From Trueperaceae bacterium (lineage in GTDB: Bacteria > Deinococcota > Deinococci > Deinococcales > Trueperaceae), in assembly GCA_011389865.1 (NCBI GenBank), contig JAABTL010000002.1, positions 186,001 through 250,000 of the forward strand: a stretch of DNA of 64,000 bases. The letters run 5' to 3'. Both the position numbers and the translations under genes were made by a program. Within the stretch, counting starts at the first letter, position 1. The number at the start of each line of letters is the position of its first letter. The notes below the pieces were generated by a model. That model made no database searches. It was not told where the DNA came from and was given only the letters and a program-made list of their open reading frames with translations. This document shows, piece by piece, positions 27,121 through 36,030 of the stretch.

Positions 27121-27727
27121 CATCAACCTGCTGCCCAAGAGCCTCCAGCGCGTGCGCGAGCCCGGTTACTGGCGCGTCCTGGCGGTCGTGGTTCCGCTCG
27201 CGGTCGGCAGCGTGCTGTTCTCGATCTCGTATCTGACCAACCAGACGATCGCCAACCTCGAACGCGACGTGCAGCTGCGGCAGGACCAACTGGCGCTGCT
27301 GCAGCCGTTCCTGCAGGAGCAGCGCGACCTGCAGGCGCGGCAGCAGGCCCTGCGGGCCCTGATCGCCGTCGCCGAAGAGGTGCGGCTCGGCCAGGTCGTG
27401 TGGACCTCCGAGATCCCCGCGCTGCTCGAGTACGTTCCCGCCATGAGCGACGACGGCGTCACGCTGATCGACTTCAGGAGCCTCAACCTGCGCTCGGTCT
27501 ACCCGCCGTCGAGCGACGCGAACCGCTACGAGGGTGCGGCGATCGTCTCCGAGGCGTCGATCTCGGGCACCGTTCGTGGGCCCGAGGTGCTCGCGACCTT
27601 CGTCCGCAACCTGGAGAACGCGCCCGACTTCGGCGTGCTCTTCCAGAACGCCTCGCGCCAGTCCGAGGATGAGGAGCTGTTCACCTACAACCTCACCGTC
27701 GGCGGCTTCTCGGGGGCCGAGCGATGA
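27113..27727 (+). CDS. pilN: type IV pilus assembly protein PilN
   Basis: 204 residues from a TTG that overlaps the pilM stop by 8 nt; the protein then begins with the PilM-binding motif INLLPKSLQR, which fixes the start. One TM (VLAVVVPLAVGSVLFSI), a periplasmic coiled coil (~50-85, many Gln/Leu heptads) and a ferredoxin-like fold follow. It forms the inner-membrane complex with PilO. Confidence 0.92.
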   Translation: MININLLPKSLQRVREPGYWRVLAVVVPLAVGSVLFSISYLTNQTIANLERDVQLRQDQLALLQPFLQEQRDLQARQQALRALIAVAEEVRLGQVVWTSEIPALLEYVPAMSDDGVTLIDFRSLNLRSVYPPSSDANRYEGAAIVSEASISGTVRGPEVLATFVRNLENAPDFGVLFQNASRQSEDEELFTYNLTVGGFSGAER

Positions 27728-28302
27728 GGTTCTCCCTGCGCAACATCCGCCAGCGCGACATCGCGCTGATCCTCCTGGTCCTCACGATCGTCGGCGGCGT
27801 GCTCTGGTACTTCTACCTGTACACGCCATCGCAGGAGCGCATCGCCGACCTCGAGGCCGACATCCAGCGCCTCGACGTCGAGATCCGACGCGGCGAGGAC
27901 GCCCGCCGGAACCTCCCCGAGTTGCGGCTCGCCGTCGCGCTCCTCGAGGAGGAGCGGCGCGTGTTCCTCTCTCAGCTCCCGCAGGAGTCGCAGGTCGCAG
28001 ACGTGATCGACGACCTGCGGCGCTCCGCCGAGGACGCGGGCGTGACGATCGCCAGCTTCAGCCAGGGCGGCGCGTCGGGCAACATCGAAGACGTGCGGCC
28101 GATCGGCTTCACCGTCGCCTCGAGCGGCACCTTCGGGGAGGTCATGGGCTTCATCGGCGTGCTCGAGGGCCTACAGCGCTACACGAAGATCAACCAGGTG
28201 GGGCTGTCGCTCTCCAGCGACGACTCGACCGACCCCGACCTCTCGACCAACGTCGGATTCACCGTGTACGTCTTCACGGGCTCCGACCCCGGGGAGCGTT
28301 GA
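27724..28302 (+). CDS. pilO: type IV pilus assembly protein PilO
   Basis: 192 residues. Short cytoplasmic start, one TM (IALILLVLTIVGGVLWYFYLY), a periplasmic coiled coil (~40-80, RIADLEADIQRLDVEI) and a ferredoxin-like domain (VADVIDDLRRSAEDAGV). Partner of PilN. ATG overlaps the pilN stop (ATGA). Confidence 0.92.
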   Translation: MRFSLRNIRQRDIALILLVLTIVGGVLWYFYLYTPSQERIADLEADIQRLDVEIRRGEDARRNLPELRLAVALLEEERRVFLSQLPQESQVADVIDDLRRSAEDAGVTIASFSQGGASGNIEDVRPIGFTVASSGTFGEVMGFIGVLEGLQRYTKINQVGLSLSSDDSTDPDLSTNVGFTVYVFTGSDPGER

Positions 28303-28303
28303 C

Positions 28304-29548
28304 ATGGCGCTGTCCCGCACCGCCCGCATCCTGATCGCCATCCTGCTGCTCGCCGCCGCCGCCTTCTTCTGGGTGAACTTCTTCTACCAGAGCCGCTTGG
28401 CCGAGGCCCCCGCGCAGGACCCCGTCACCGCGACCCCCGCCGCGCCCAGCGCCGGAACGACCGCCGACGGCGAGGCGACCGAGGGCGAGGCCGCGCCGGC
28501 CGATGACGTCGCCGCCGAAGACGGCGACGCCGAAGACGGCGACGCCGCCCCGGCGTCCGCGGAGGTCGATCCCGACGTGGCCGCCGATCCCGACGCCATC
28601 GTGGTGGCCGAACCCGAGGTCGTCGCCATCGATCCGGCGATCGCGGTCACCCGCGACATCGTCATCGCCGACCTCCCCTTCCTGGTGACCGAGCCCCAGG
28701 CCGCCGTCGAGGAGGCCGAGCCCGAGCCCGAGGAGGAGGCGGCCGCCGGCGTCACGGTGCCGACCCGCGCGACCATCAACCCCTTCTCGCCCGTCGTCGT
28801 GCGCACCCCGCCGGCGCCCGCTCGCGACGTCCCCGCCGCCACCGCGCCCGCGGGCGACGTCGCGGTCGAGGTCCCGGTTCCCGCCGGCCCGCCGCCGGCA
28901 CCCGTCCGCCAGCCAGCACCCACGCCGCGTGCGGTCACGCCGGGCGCGCCGAGCGCGTCGCTCAGCCGCGACCTCCCCTCCGGCGCCGTGCTGTCCTCCG
29001 CCCCCGCCCTGCTGCGGCAGCCGCGCGTCGGCACCGTCGCCGACCGCGTCGACCTGCCGGCGATCACGGTGATCGCCGTCCCCGATCCGGAACCCGCGGT
29101 CATCGATGCGCCGTCCGCCCCGCGGCCGCCGGCGCCGTCGGTCGATCTCGAGCCGGTGGGGCCGATCGCGGAGCCGGCCGCGGTCACCGAACCCGGACCG
29201 GACGTCTCCGTGGCGACCGACGAACCCGCGGCCTCCGGTGAGCCCGCGGCCTCCGGTGAGCCCGCGGCCGAGGGCACCGGCGCGGTCGCCGCCGAGGCGC
29301 CGCTGGCGGCTGGCTCGACGGGCCTCGCGCGGTTCCTGCGGGACAACGACTACGCCTTCACGGGCTCCGTGTTGGGCCCCGTCAGCGTGGGCGTGTTCCG
29401 CTCCAACCTCGACGCGGCGCCGATCGTCGTCTCCCTCGGGCAGACGCTGCCCAACACCGAGATCGTCCTGACCGACCTCCGCGGCATGCAGGCGGAGTTG
29501 ACCCTCGGCCAGACCACGCAGATCCTCACCTTGGACCTCAGGCGGTGA
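28304..29548 (+). CDS. PilP/PilW-position pilus protein with long low-complexity spacer
   Basis: 414 residues. One N-terminal TM (RILIAILLLAAAAFFWVNFF), then ~300 residues dominated by Ala, Pro, Glu and Val, and a compact C-terminal domain (~335-414; ARFLRDNDYAFTGSVLGP to ILTLDLRR) like the PilP/GspC homology region that docks on the secretin. In Thermus this position is held by PilW; in proteobacteria by the lipoprotein PilP. The spacer contains in-frame tandem repeats (AEDGD twice; an 18-bp unit at 29225-29242 and 29243-29260, with a partial third). It probably spans the periplasm between the inner complex and PilQ. Confidence 0.75.
   Translation: MALSRTARILIAILLLAAAAFFWVNFFYQSRLAEAPAQDPVTATPAAPSAGTTADGEATEGEAAPADDVAAEDGDAEDGDAAPASAEVDPDVAADPDAIVVAEPEVVAIDPAIAVTRDIVIADLPFLVTEPQAAVEEAEPEPEEEAAAGVTVPTRATINPFSPVVVRTPPAPARDVPAATAPAGDVAVEVPVPAGPPPAPVRQPAPTPRAVTPGAPSASLSRDLPSGAVLSSAPALLRQPRVGTVADRVDLPAITVIAVPDPEPAVIDAPSAPRPPAPSVDLEPVGPIAEPAAVTEPGPDVSVATDEPAASGEPAASGEPAAEGTGAVAAEAPLAAGSTGLARFLRDNDYAFTGSVLGPVSVGVFRSNLDAAPIVVSLGQTLPNTEIVLTDLRGMQAELTLGQTTQILTLDLRR
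29225..29269 (+). repeat. 18-bp in-frame tandem repeat in the PilP/W-like gene
   Basis: CCCGCGGCCTCCGGTGAG occurs twice exactly (29225-29242, 29243-29260), followed by half a third copy (CCCGCGGCC). It encodes PAASGE units. A slippage-prone site likely to vary in number between strains. Confidence 0.85.
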
Positions 29549-29550
29549 AC

Positions 29551-31011
29551 ATGAAACGAGTGCTCTCCCTCCTCACGTGTGTGGCGTTGCTCGGCCTGGC
29601 GCCGGTGCTGGCCCAGCCGGCCGAGTTGCCGGCGGACGCCCGCTTCGACCAGCTGGTGTCGTTCTCGACCGGCCTCGCCGGCGAGGACCTGGGCACCATG
29701 CTCACCGCGCTGGCGCGCGCCGTCGACCTCACGCCCGTCATCGACGACGTGCCGCCCCGGACGATCGTCTACGACATCGGCGAACCGAAGCCGTTCCGGC
29801 AGGTCTGGGAGCTGGTCCTGACGCTCAACGACCTCGACTACCTGCTGCAGGAGAACGACATCGTCGTCATCGGCACCAGCGGCTCGCTGGCGCGGCTGCG
29901 CACGTCCGCCCCGGAGCCCGTCGTCGAGGGCGAGCCGCTCGAGCAGCGCTTCTACCGCGTGAACAACGACGTCGACACGGTCGTCCGGCTCCTCCGTCTC
30001 GCGGTGCCTGAGGCCACGGTCGAGGGGTTACCGGGGACGTCGGCCGTCGTGGTCAGCGCCACCGAGGAGCAGCACGAGGCCGTGGCGGAGACCCTCGCGG
30101 AGTTCGACCAGCCCGCCGAGGTCCTGCCGCTCGTCCAGCGCACGTACTTCCTGTCGAACTCCGACGCCGACAGCCTCGCCGAGACCCTGCGCGCCACCGG
30201 CGTCGTCGCCGGCAGCGAGGACGGCGAGGGGACCGGTACCCTCATCGACACCTTCACGGTCGTCGCGGACGCCCGCACCAACAGCCTGATCGTCACCGGC
30301 ACCGCCGCCGTCCAGTCGCGCCTCGGCGCGCTGATCGCCGAGCTCGACGAGCCGCAGCCGCAGGTCAACGTCCAGGTGCGCATCCAGGAGATCACGCGCC
30401 GCAGCGCGCTCGACCTCGGCATCGACTGGAGCACCGGCCTCGGCAACTTCACGGCCAACATCCTCTCGGGCGGCCTCAGCTTCATCTTCGACACCACGCA
30501 GGTGATCTCCAGCCTCAACGTGCGCGCCGTGCTCGACGCGCTCGAGACCCAGGGGCTCAGCCGCCGCGTGGACGACAGCAACATCACCGTCCTCAACAAC
30601 GGCCAGGGCACGATCCAGTCCGGCGGCCAGATCTTCATCACGCTGCCGGGCGCCCAGGAGAACATCGAGCGGACGATCCCCTATGGGGTCCAGGTCGACG
30701 TCACCCCGCGCATCACGGCCGACGGCCGCATCACCCTCGAGGTGTCGGCCAAGGTCGAGGACGTCCTGTCGACCACGAACGACCCCACCTTCCTCAACCT
30801 GTCGACCCGCAACCTCACCAGCACGGTCACCGTCGAGCAGGGCCAGACCCTGCTGCTCGGTGGGTTGCTGCAGAACTCGCTGGCGGTCACCCGTCAGCGC
30901 CTGCCGATCATCGGCAGCATCCCCGGGATCGGCGACCTGCTCGGCAGGACGGTGACCGAGGAGGACGACATCGACCTCCTGCTCATCATCACGGCGACCG
31001 TCATCGACTGA
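29551..31011 (+). CDS. pilQ: type IV pilus secretin PilQ
   Basis: 486 residues with signal peptide MKRVLSLLTCVALLGLAPVLAQ. Outer-membrane pore for the pilus and DNA uptake. N-domains: a STN/N0-like region (~20-110) and N1-type domains (FYRVNNDVDTVVRLL; RTYFLSNSDADSLAETLR). The secretin C-domain runs from VNVQVRIQEITRRSALDLGIDW to ENIERTIPYGVQVDVTPRIT and closes IDLLLIITATVID. It is much shorter than Thermus PilQ (~750), lacking extra N-terminal domains. An in-frame GTG two codons earlier overlaps the upstream stop; the ATG at 29551 gives the better signal peptide. Confidence 0.93.
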   Translation: MKRVLSLLTCVALLGLAPVLAQPAELPADARFDQLVSFSTGLAGEDLGTMLTALARAVDLTPVIDDVPPRTIVYDIGEPKPFRQVWELVLTLNDLDYLLQENDIVVIGTSGSLARLRTSAPEPVVEGEPLEQRFYRVNNDVDTVVRLLRLAVPEATVEGLPGTSAVVVSATEEQHEAVAETLAEFDQPAEVLPLVQRTYFLSNSDADSLAETLRATGVVAGSEDGEGTGTLIDTFTVVADARTNSLIVTGTAAVQSRLGALIAELDEPQPQVNVQVRIQEITRRSALDLGIDWSTGLGNFTANILSGGLSFIFDTTQVISSLNVRAVLDALETQGLSRRVDDSNITVLNNGQGTIQSGGQIFITLPGAQENIERTIPYGVQVDVTPRITADGRITLEVSAKVEDVLSTTNDPTFLNLSTRNLTSTVTVEQGQTLLLGGLLQNSLAVTRQRLPIIGSIPGIGDLLGRTVTEEDDIDLLLIITATVID

Positions 31012-31042
31012 CGCCCGACGCACGACCCGTCCTCCAAGGTGC

Positions 31043-31070
31043 GCGCGCCCCCGGGTCTCCGGGGGCGCGC
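31043..31070 (+). terminator. intrinsic terminator after pilQ
   Basis: Perfect 12-bp stem (31043-31054 with 31059-31070), 4-nt loop GTCT, followed by CTTCTCGTGG. Ends the pil operon 32 nt after pilQ. Confidence 0.75.
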
Positions 31071-31179
31071 CTTCTCGTGGCCGGGGTCCCGTCCCCGCGG
31101 GGTCCCGTCCCCGTCGGCCGCGGCCACGGGCGCCATCTCCCCCGTCCAGCACGGTGCCGGCGCGGGCGCGGGGCCGTGC

Positions 31180-31185
31180 TAGATT
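31180..31185 (+). promoter_or_regulatory. -10 box (TAGATT), leaderless aroC transcript
   Basis: TAGATT ends six bases before the aroC ATG; no ribosome site and no -35 consensus. It separates the shikimate operon from the pil operon transcriptionally. Confidence 0.6.
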
Positions 31186-31191
31186 GGCGCG

Positions 31192-32355
31192 ATGAAGACG
31201 CTGAGGTTCCTGTCCGCCGGGGAGAGCCACGGCCCGGCGCTGACGGTGCTGCTCGACGGGGTCCCCGCGGGGTTGCCGCTGGTGGCCGCCGAGCACGTCG
31301 ACCCGTGGCTCAGGCGCCGGCAGGGCGGCTACGGCCGCGGCCGCCGCCAGGTGATCGAGACCGACGCCGCCCGGGTCCTCGCCGGCGTCCGTGCCGGTCG
31401 CACGACCGGCGCGCCGCTCTCGCTGCAGATCGAGAACCGCGACTGGCGCAACTGGGAGACGATCATGTCGCCCGAGCCCGGCGGCGAGCCGCGCAAGCGC
31501 GCGCTGACCAAGGCCCGTCCCGGCCACGTCGACCTCGCCGGCGGCATCAAGTACGGCCACAAGGACCTGCGCGACGTCCTGGAGCGCGCCTCGGCGCGCG
31601 AGACGGCGTCCAGGGTCGCCGCCGGCGCCGTCGCCCTGCGGATCCTCGCCGAGGCCGGCGTCGAGGGCAGCGGCCGCGTGGTGCACATGGCCGGCGTCCC
31701 CTGCGACGGCGGCATGGACTGGGACCGCCTGGCCGCGCTCGACGACTCCCCCTTCCGCACCTTCGAGTCCGCCGCCGAGAACGCCATCCGTGCGCGCGTC
31801 GACCAGGCGAAGCGCGACGGCGACACCCTCGGTGGCGTCGTCGAGGCGCGCTTCCGGGGCGTCCCGGTCGGGCTCGGCAGCCACACGCAGTGGGACCGCA
31901 AGCTCGACGGCCGCCTGGCGCAGGCCGCCATGTCGATCCAGGCGATCAAGGGCGTCGAGATCGGCGACGGCTGGCACAACGCCACCGTCCCCGGCAGCGA
32001 GGTCCACGACGCCGTGTTCCACGACCATGGGCGCGGCTACCGCCGGCCCAGCAACCGAGCCGGCGGCCTCGAGGCCGGCATCACCAACGGCGAGGAGCTC
32101 GTGGTGCGCGCGGCGATGAAGCCGATCGCCACGCTGATGCGCCCGCTGCCCACCGTCGACGTCGTCACCCACGAGCCGGCCGACGCGGCCCGCGAGCGCT
32201 CCGACACCACCGCCGTGCCCGCCGCCTCGATCGTCGTCCTGGCGATGGCCGCGCTGGTGCTCGCCGACGCCCTGCTCGAGAAGTTCGGGGCCGACACCGT
32301 GCGCGAGGTGCGCGAGCGCGTCGCCGCCCACCGTGCCTACGCAGCCGCGTACTGA
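31192..32355 (+). CDS. aroC: chorismate synthase
   Basis: 387 residues. Converts 5-enolpyruvylshikimate-3-phosphate to chorismate with reduced FMN. Conserved blocks: FLSAGESHGPALTVLLDGVPAG at the start, the RRQGGYGRGRRQ loop, GGIKYGHKDLRDVLERASARETA in the middle and AMKPIATLMRPLPTVD near the end. Length is normal. First of aroC-aroK-aroB-aroQ; a leaderless promoter precedes it. Confidence 0.97.
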   Translation: MKTLRFLSAGESHGPALTVLLDGVPAGLPLVAAEHVDPWLRRRQGGYGRGRRQVIETDAARVLAGVRAGRTTGAPLSLQIENRDWRNWETIMSPEPGGEPRKRALTKARPGHVDLAGGIKYGHKDLRDVLERASARETASRVAAGAVALRILAEAGVEGSGRVVHMAGVPCDGGMDWDRLAALDDSPFRTFESAAENAIRARVDQAKRDGDTLGGVVEARFRGVPVGLGSHTQWDRKLDGRLAQAAMSIQAIKGVEIGDGWHNATVPGSEVHDAVFHDHGRGYRRPSNRAGGLEAGITNGEELVVRAAMKPIATLMRPLPTVDVVTHEPADAARERSDTTAVPAASIVVLAMAALVLADALLEKFGADTVREVRERVAAHRAYAAAY

Positions 32356-32359
32356 GCCG

Positions 32360-32908
32360 ATGCGCCGACACCTGACCGACCGGCCGGTCACCTGGGTGGC
32401 CATGGCCGGCTTCATGGGCACCGGCAAGAGCCGCATCGGCTGGGAGCTCTCGCGCCGGCTGCAGCTGACCTTCATCGACACCGACCGCGTGATCGAGCGC
32501 GTCGCCTGCATGCGCATCAGCGAGATCTTCGAGCTCTACGGCGAGTCGACCTTCCGCGACTACGAGACCGAGATCGTGCGCCGCGTCCTGCGGCTCGACG
32601 AGGTCGTCGTGTCGACGGGCGGGGGCACGGTCGTGCGCGAGGAGAACCGGCGCCTGCTGCGCTCGCGCGGACCGGTGGTGGTGTTGGAGGCCTCGCCCGA
32701 GACCGTGTACCGGCGGACGCGGCGGCACAAGCGGCCGCTGATCGAGACCGGCGACCCGCTGGGGCGCATCCGGGCCCTCATGGAGCAGCGCCGTCCTGCC
32801 TACGACGACGTCGCCAGCATCAAGGTGCAGTCCGACGGCCGCGAGTCGACCGAGGTCGTCGAGGAGATCGTCGAGCAGTTGCGCGAGTGGCACGAGGCGC
32901 ACGGGTGA
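32360..32908 (+). CDS. aroK: shikimate kinase
   Basis: 182 residues. Phosphorylates shikimate at O3 with ATP. P-loop GFMGTGKSRIGWELSRRL (about 16-33), substrate-binding DTDRVIE and FRDYE, and STGGGTVV are all present; the lid has RRTRRHKRPL. ATG at 32360 lies four bases after the aroC stop. A ~20-residue N-terminal stretch precedes the P-loop strand, slightly longer than in E. coli AroK. Confidence 0.95.
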   Translation: MRRHLTDRPVTWVAMAGFMGTGKSRIGWELSRRLQLTFIDTDRVIERVACMRISEIFELYGESTFRDYETEIVRRVLRLDEVVVSTGGGTVVREENRRLLRSRGPVVVLEASPETVYRRTRRHKRPLIETGDPLGRIRALMEQRRPAYDDVASIKVQSDGRESTEVVEEIVEQLREWHEAHG

Positions 32909-34026
32909 GCCGCGCGACGGCCCCCCTGCGCGTCCGCGTCGCCCTCACGCCGGCGTACGACGTCTGGGTGGGCACCGACGACGACCTCCTGCCCGCGGCC
33001 CTGGCCGACGCGGGTGCCGGCCGCGCCTCCCGCGTCGCGATCGTCAGCGACGAGCGCGTGGCCGCCGCCGGCCATGCGTCCCGGGCCGCCGCGGCGTGGG
33101 CGGCGCTCGGCGTCGAGGCCGTCATGCTCGTCGTGCCGGCCGGCGAGGGCTCGAAGTCCGTCGCCACCTGGGCCGACCTGCACGCCCGGCTCGCCGCCGC
33201 GGCGTGCGACCGCGATACCTGGGTGTGCGCCGTCGGCGGCGGCGTGGTCGGCGACCTCGCGGGCTTCGTGGCGGCGAGCTGGATGCGGGGCGTGCCGTTC
33301 GTCCAAGTCCCCACCACGCTGCTGGCGATGGTCGACGCCTCCGTCGGCGGCAAGACCGGCATCGACCTGCCGGAGGGCAAGAACCTCGTGGGCGCCTTCT
33401 GGCAACCCCGGCTCGTCGTTGCGGACGCGCGCGCCCTCGCCACCCTGCCCCCAGCCGTCCTGCGCGAGGGCGCGGTCGAGCTCTACAAGCACGCGCTGCT
33501 CGCCGACGCGCCGTGGCGGGCGGCCTTCGGCGCGCCCGACGCCTTCGGCTTGCCGGCCGACCTCGACGCGGCCGCCTGGGCGCGCCTCGTCGCCGACGGC
33601 ATCCGGGTGAAGGCCGAGGTCGTCGCCGCCGACCCGCACGAGGCCGGCGTCCGCGCCCACCTCAACCTGGGGCACACCCTCGCCCACGCCCTCGAGGCCG
33701 CCACCGGCCATGCCATGCGCCACGGCACCGCCGTCGCCTACGGCCTCGCGTTCGCCGCCGAGCTCGGCGCGGCTCGCGGCTGGGCGGATTGGCGCGCCGA
33801 CGCCGTGGCGCTGGTCGCCTGGGCCGCCGACGCGCCGCTGCCGGACGTGCCGCTCGACACGCTGCTGGGCTTCATGGCGCGCGACAAGAAGCGCCGCGTC
33901 GGCCGGTTGCGCTTCGTGCTGCTCGAGGCCGTCGGCCGACCGGTGGTCGTCGACGACGTCCAGCCCGCAGACCTCGCCCGCGCGTGGGACGCTCTGCGCG
34001 CACGCTTCCCCGGAGGCCCAACATGA
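32905..34026 (+). CDS. aroB: 3-dehydroquinate synthase
   Basis: 373 residues. NAD- and metal-dependent conversion of DAHP to 3-dehydroquinate. Motifs: GEGSKSVATWADLH, VGGGVVGDLAGFVAASWMRG, QVPTTLLAMVDASVGGKTGIDLPEGKNLVGAFW, and metal ligands in HLNLGHTLAHALE and HGTAVAYG. GTG at 32905 overlaps the aroK stop (GTGA). Confidence 0.96.
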   Translation: MSRATAPLRVRVALTPAYDVWVGTDDDLLPAALADAGAGRASRVAIVSDERVAAAGHASRAAAAWAALGVEAVMLVVPAGEGSKSVATWADLHARLAAAACDRDTWVCAVGGGVVGDLAGFVAASWMRGVPFVQVPTTLLAMVDASVGGKTGIDLPEGKNLVGAFWQPRLVVADARALATLPPAVLREGAVELYKHALLADAPWRAAFGAPDAFGLPADLDAAAWARLVADGIRVKAEVVAADPHEAGVRAHLNLGHTLAHALEAATGHAMRHGTAVAYGLAFAAELGAARGWADWRADAVALVAWAADAPLPDVPLDTLLGFMARDKKRRVGRLRFVLLEAVGRPVVVDDVQPADLARAWDALRARFPGGPT

Positions 34027-34472
34027 GCGACGCCCCTCGGACCCTGTGGGTGCTCCACGGCCCCAACCTCGACCGCCTCGGCCGCCGCGAGCCCGAGATC
34101 TACGGACGCCAGACGCTCGCCGACATCGACGCGGCCTGCGCCGACCTGGCCGCCTCGCTCGGCTTCGCGCTGCAGGCCCGCCAGAGCGCCCACGAGGGCG
34201 CGCTGATCGGCTGGCTCCACGAGGCCGCCGACGCCGGCGCCGCGGGCGTCGTCATCAACCCCGGCGGGTACACGCACACGTCCGTGGCACTGCGCGACGC
34301 GATCGCCAGCATCGACGTGGCCGTCGTCGAGGTCCACCTGTCCAACGTGCACGCGCGCGAGCCCTTCCGGCACGTCACCCTCACCGGCGCGGTCTGCGTG
34401 GGCACGATCTCGGGCCTGGGGGCCGAGGGGTACCTGGCGGCGCTGCGCTACCTCGCCGCGCCGCATGGCTGA
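34023..34472 (+). CDS. aroQ: type II 3-dehydroquinate dehydratase
   Basis: 149 residues, normal for the dodecameric type II enzyme. WVLHGPNLDRLGRREPEIYG carries the catalytic Arg/Tyr lid, NPGGYTHTSVALRDA the substrate-binding Asn and Thr/Ser, and EVHLSNVHAREPFRH the catalytic His. Removes water from 3-dehydroquinate. ATG overlaps the aroB stop (ATGA). Last gene of the operon; convergent with scpB. Confidence 0.96.
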   Translation: MSDAPRTLWVLHGPNLDRLGRREPEIYGRQTLADIDAACADLAASLGFALQARQSAHEGALIGWLHEAADAGAAGVVINPGGYTHTSVALRDAIASIDVAVVEVHLSNVHAREPFRHVTLTGAVCVGTISGLGAEGYLAALRYLAAPHG

Positions 34473-34502
34473 AGGGCCACCCACGCAGCGGGTGGCGGCG
34501 TG

Positions 34503-35030
34503 TCAGCCGCGCAGGAAGGCGTCCGGCTGGTCGGCGACCGCGGGCAGGTCGTCCAGGGAGCGGAGCCCGAACTCGATGAGGAAGCGTTCGGTGGTCGCGA
34601 GCAGCTCGGGCCGGCCGATGACCTCGCGCCGGCCCACCACCTTGATCAACTCGCGCTCCAGCAGCGTCTCCACGGTGGACCCGCAGTTCGCGCCGCGGGC
34701 GGCCTCGAGCTCGCCCCGCGTGACGGGCTGGTGGTACGCGACGAGCGCCAGGGTCTCGAGCGCGGCCGCGGAGAGGTTCGGCAGCGGCGGCGGCGCCAGC
34801 AGGCTCGCCAGCTGCGGCGCGATGGCGGGCGACACGACCAGCTGGTAACCGCCGGCGACCGCCTCGATCTCCACGCCCAACGACGCTGCCTCCAGCGTCT
34901 GCTGCAGGTCCTTCAGCGAGCGCTCCAGGCCCTCCGGCGACACCTCCAGCAGCCGCAGCAGGTCCTTCGCCGGCACCGGCCTGCCCGCCGCGAGCAGGGC
35001 CGCACAGAGGCGCGCGCGGAGCGTCGTCAT
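34503..35030 (-). CDS. scpB: segregation and condensation protein B
   Basis: 175 residues with two winged-helix domains: residues 1-~85 (LRARLCAALLAAGRPVPAKDLLRLLEVSP) and ~88-165 (LSAAALETLALVAYHQPVTRGELEAARG, the most conserved ScpB block). ScpB dimers bind the ScpA kleisin of the SMC condensin. scpA is not next to it. It lies 89 nt downstream of the pilin-like gene cluster on the same strand; that gap holds nothing I recognise. Confidence 0.92.
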   Translation of the reverse strand: MTTLRARLCAALLAAGRPVPAKDLLRLLEVSPEGLERSLKDLQQTLEAASLGVEIEAVAGGYQLVVSPAIAPQLASLLAPPPLPNLSAAALETLALVAYHQPVTRGELEAARGANCGSTVETLLERELIKVVGRREVIGRPELLATTERFLIEFGLRSLDDLPAVADQPDAFLRG

Positions 35031-35119
35031 CCCGAGGATGGTCGCACCCTGGGGCGAGGCGCGTCAAGGCGCGGTAATCGGCGTCGACCAGCTCCGGCCC
35101 GCAGTGCACGGCCCCGTGG

Positions 35120-35482
35120 TCACGGCGCCGCATGGACCGTTCCCTCGCGCCACGCGAGCGCGCCCTCGAAGGAGGCCTGCACCCGCACGCGGTACCAGTC
35201 GTCGGCCTGCGCGACCTCGACGAGCTCGAGGACGCAGGCGGCGGCGTCGGTCGGCGGGGCTGGCGTCGGCCACGTGCCGGCGGCCACTCGGGTCTCCTCC
35301 GCTGCGGCGAGGGCCTCGGCCACCGCCCGCTCCGCCGCCGCCCCGGCGACCGCGCCACGCTCGGCGCCGAGCGCGAGGCGGTAGTGCAGGAAGGCGGTCG
35401 TGAGCATGGCCGCCAGCAGCGCCCACGTCGCCAGCGTCAGGAACAGGACGCTGACGAGCAAGAAGCCGCGGCGGGACGTCAT
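35120..35482 (-). CDS. minor pilin-like/PilX-GspK-like protein
   Basis: 120 residues starting MTSRRGFLLVSVLFLTLATWALLAAML, a short basic leader plus hydrophobic helix resembling prepilins; the cleavage-site Gly is there but the +5 Glu of class III signal peptides is not, as in PilX/GspK-type proteins. A small soluble domain follows (AACVLELVEVAQADDWYRVRV). ATG overlaps the preceding gene's stop. Last of four consecutive pilin-like genes. Confidence 0.72.
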   Translation of the reverse strand: MTSRRGFLLVSVLFLTLATWALLAAMLTTAFLHYRLALGAERGAVAGAAAERAVAEALAAAEETRVAAGTWPTPAPPTDAAACVLELVEVAQADDWYRVRVQASFEGALAWREGTVHAAP

Positions 35483-36030
35483 GCGAGCGGCTCCGCGCAC
35501 GGCGTGTGGGGCAGCCGGAGCTCGTAGCTGCGGACGTCGCCGTCCGTCCAGGACAGTTCGACCCGCAGCGCCCGCCACCGCATGGCGGCGTCGTGCTCGA
35601 TCGGGCGCCAGGTGCCGTCTTCATCGCGCGCGGCGAGCACGCGGAAGCCGGTCACGTCCTCGAGCCAGGGCTGCCGGGCGTACGGGACGGTGCGGTGGTA
35701 CAGCGCCGGCCGCCCGCCGCCGTCGAGACCGGCGAAGACCTCCACGGTCTCCGGCTGCTCGTCGCCCAGGTCGACGCCGTGGACGCGGACCCGCACGCCA
35801 CCATCGGCCACCTGGAGACCGCAGCCGTCGAGCCCCCGCCCGGCCAGCGCCAACGCGCCGCCGACGAGGCGTGGCACGGCCGTCGCCCGCTGACCAGCGG
35901 TCGCCCGGGCGTCGATCGCCGCGCTCAGTCGGCGGCTCGACTGGCTCGTGGCCGCGGCCAGCGACAGGACCAACGAGCCGATCGCGAGCGCGACCAGCAC
36001 CTCGACCAGCGTCAGCCCGCGCCGGCTCAT
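35479..36030 (-). CDS. type IV minor prepilin (PilW-like)
   Basis: 183 residues. MSRRGLTLVEVLVALAIGSLVLSLAA is a class III prepilin signal (cleavage after RRG, Glu at +5). The mature domain contains two Cys that could form the pilin D-loop disulfide. An upstream in-frame ATG exists (four residues earlier); the MSRRG start is preferred since it matches the sister genes and overlaps the previous stop as TGATG. Confidence 0.82.
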   Translation of the reverse strand: MSRRGLTLVEVLVALAIGSLVLSLAAATSQSSRRLSAAIDARATAGQRATAVPRLVGGALALAGRGLDGCGLQVADGGVRVRVHGVDLGDEQPETVEVFAGLDGGGRPALYHRTVPYARQPWLEDVTGFRVLAARDEDGTWRPIEHDAAMRWRALRVELSWTDGDVRSYELRLPHTPCAEPLA

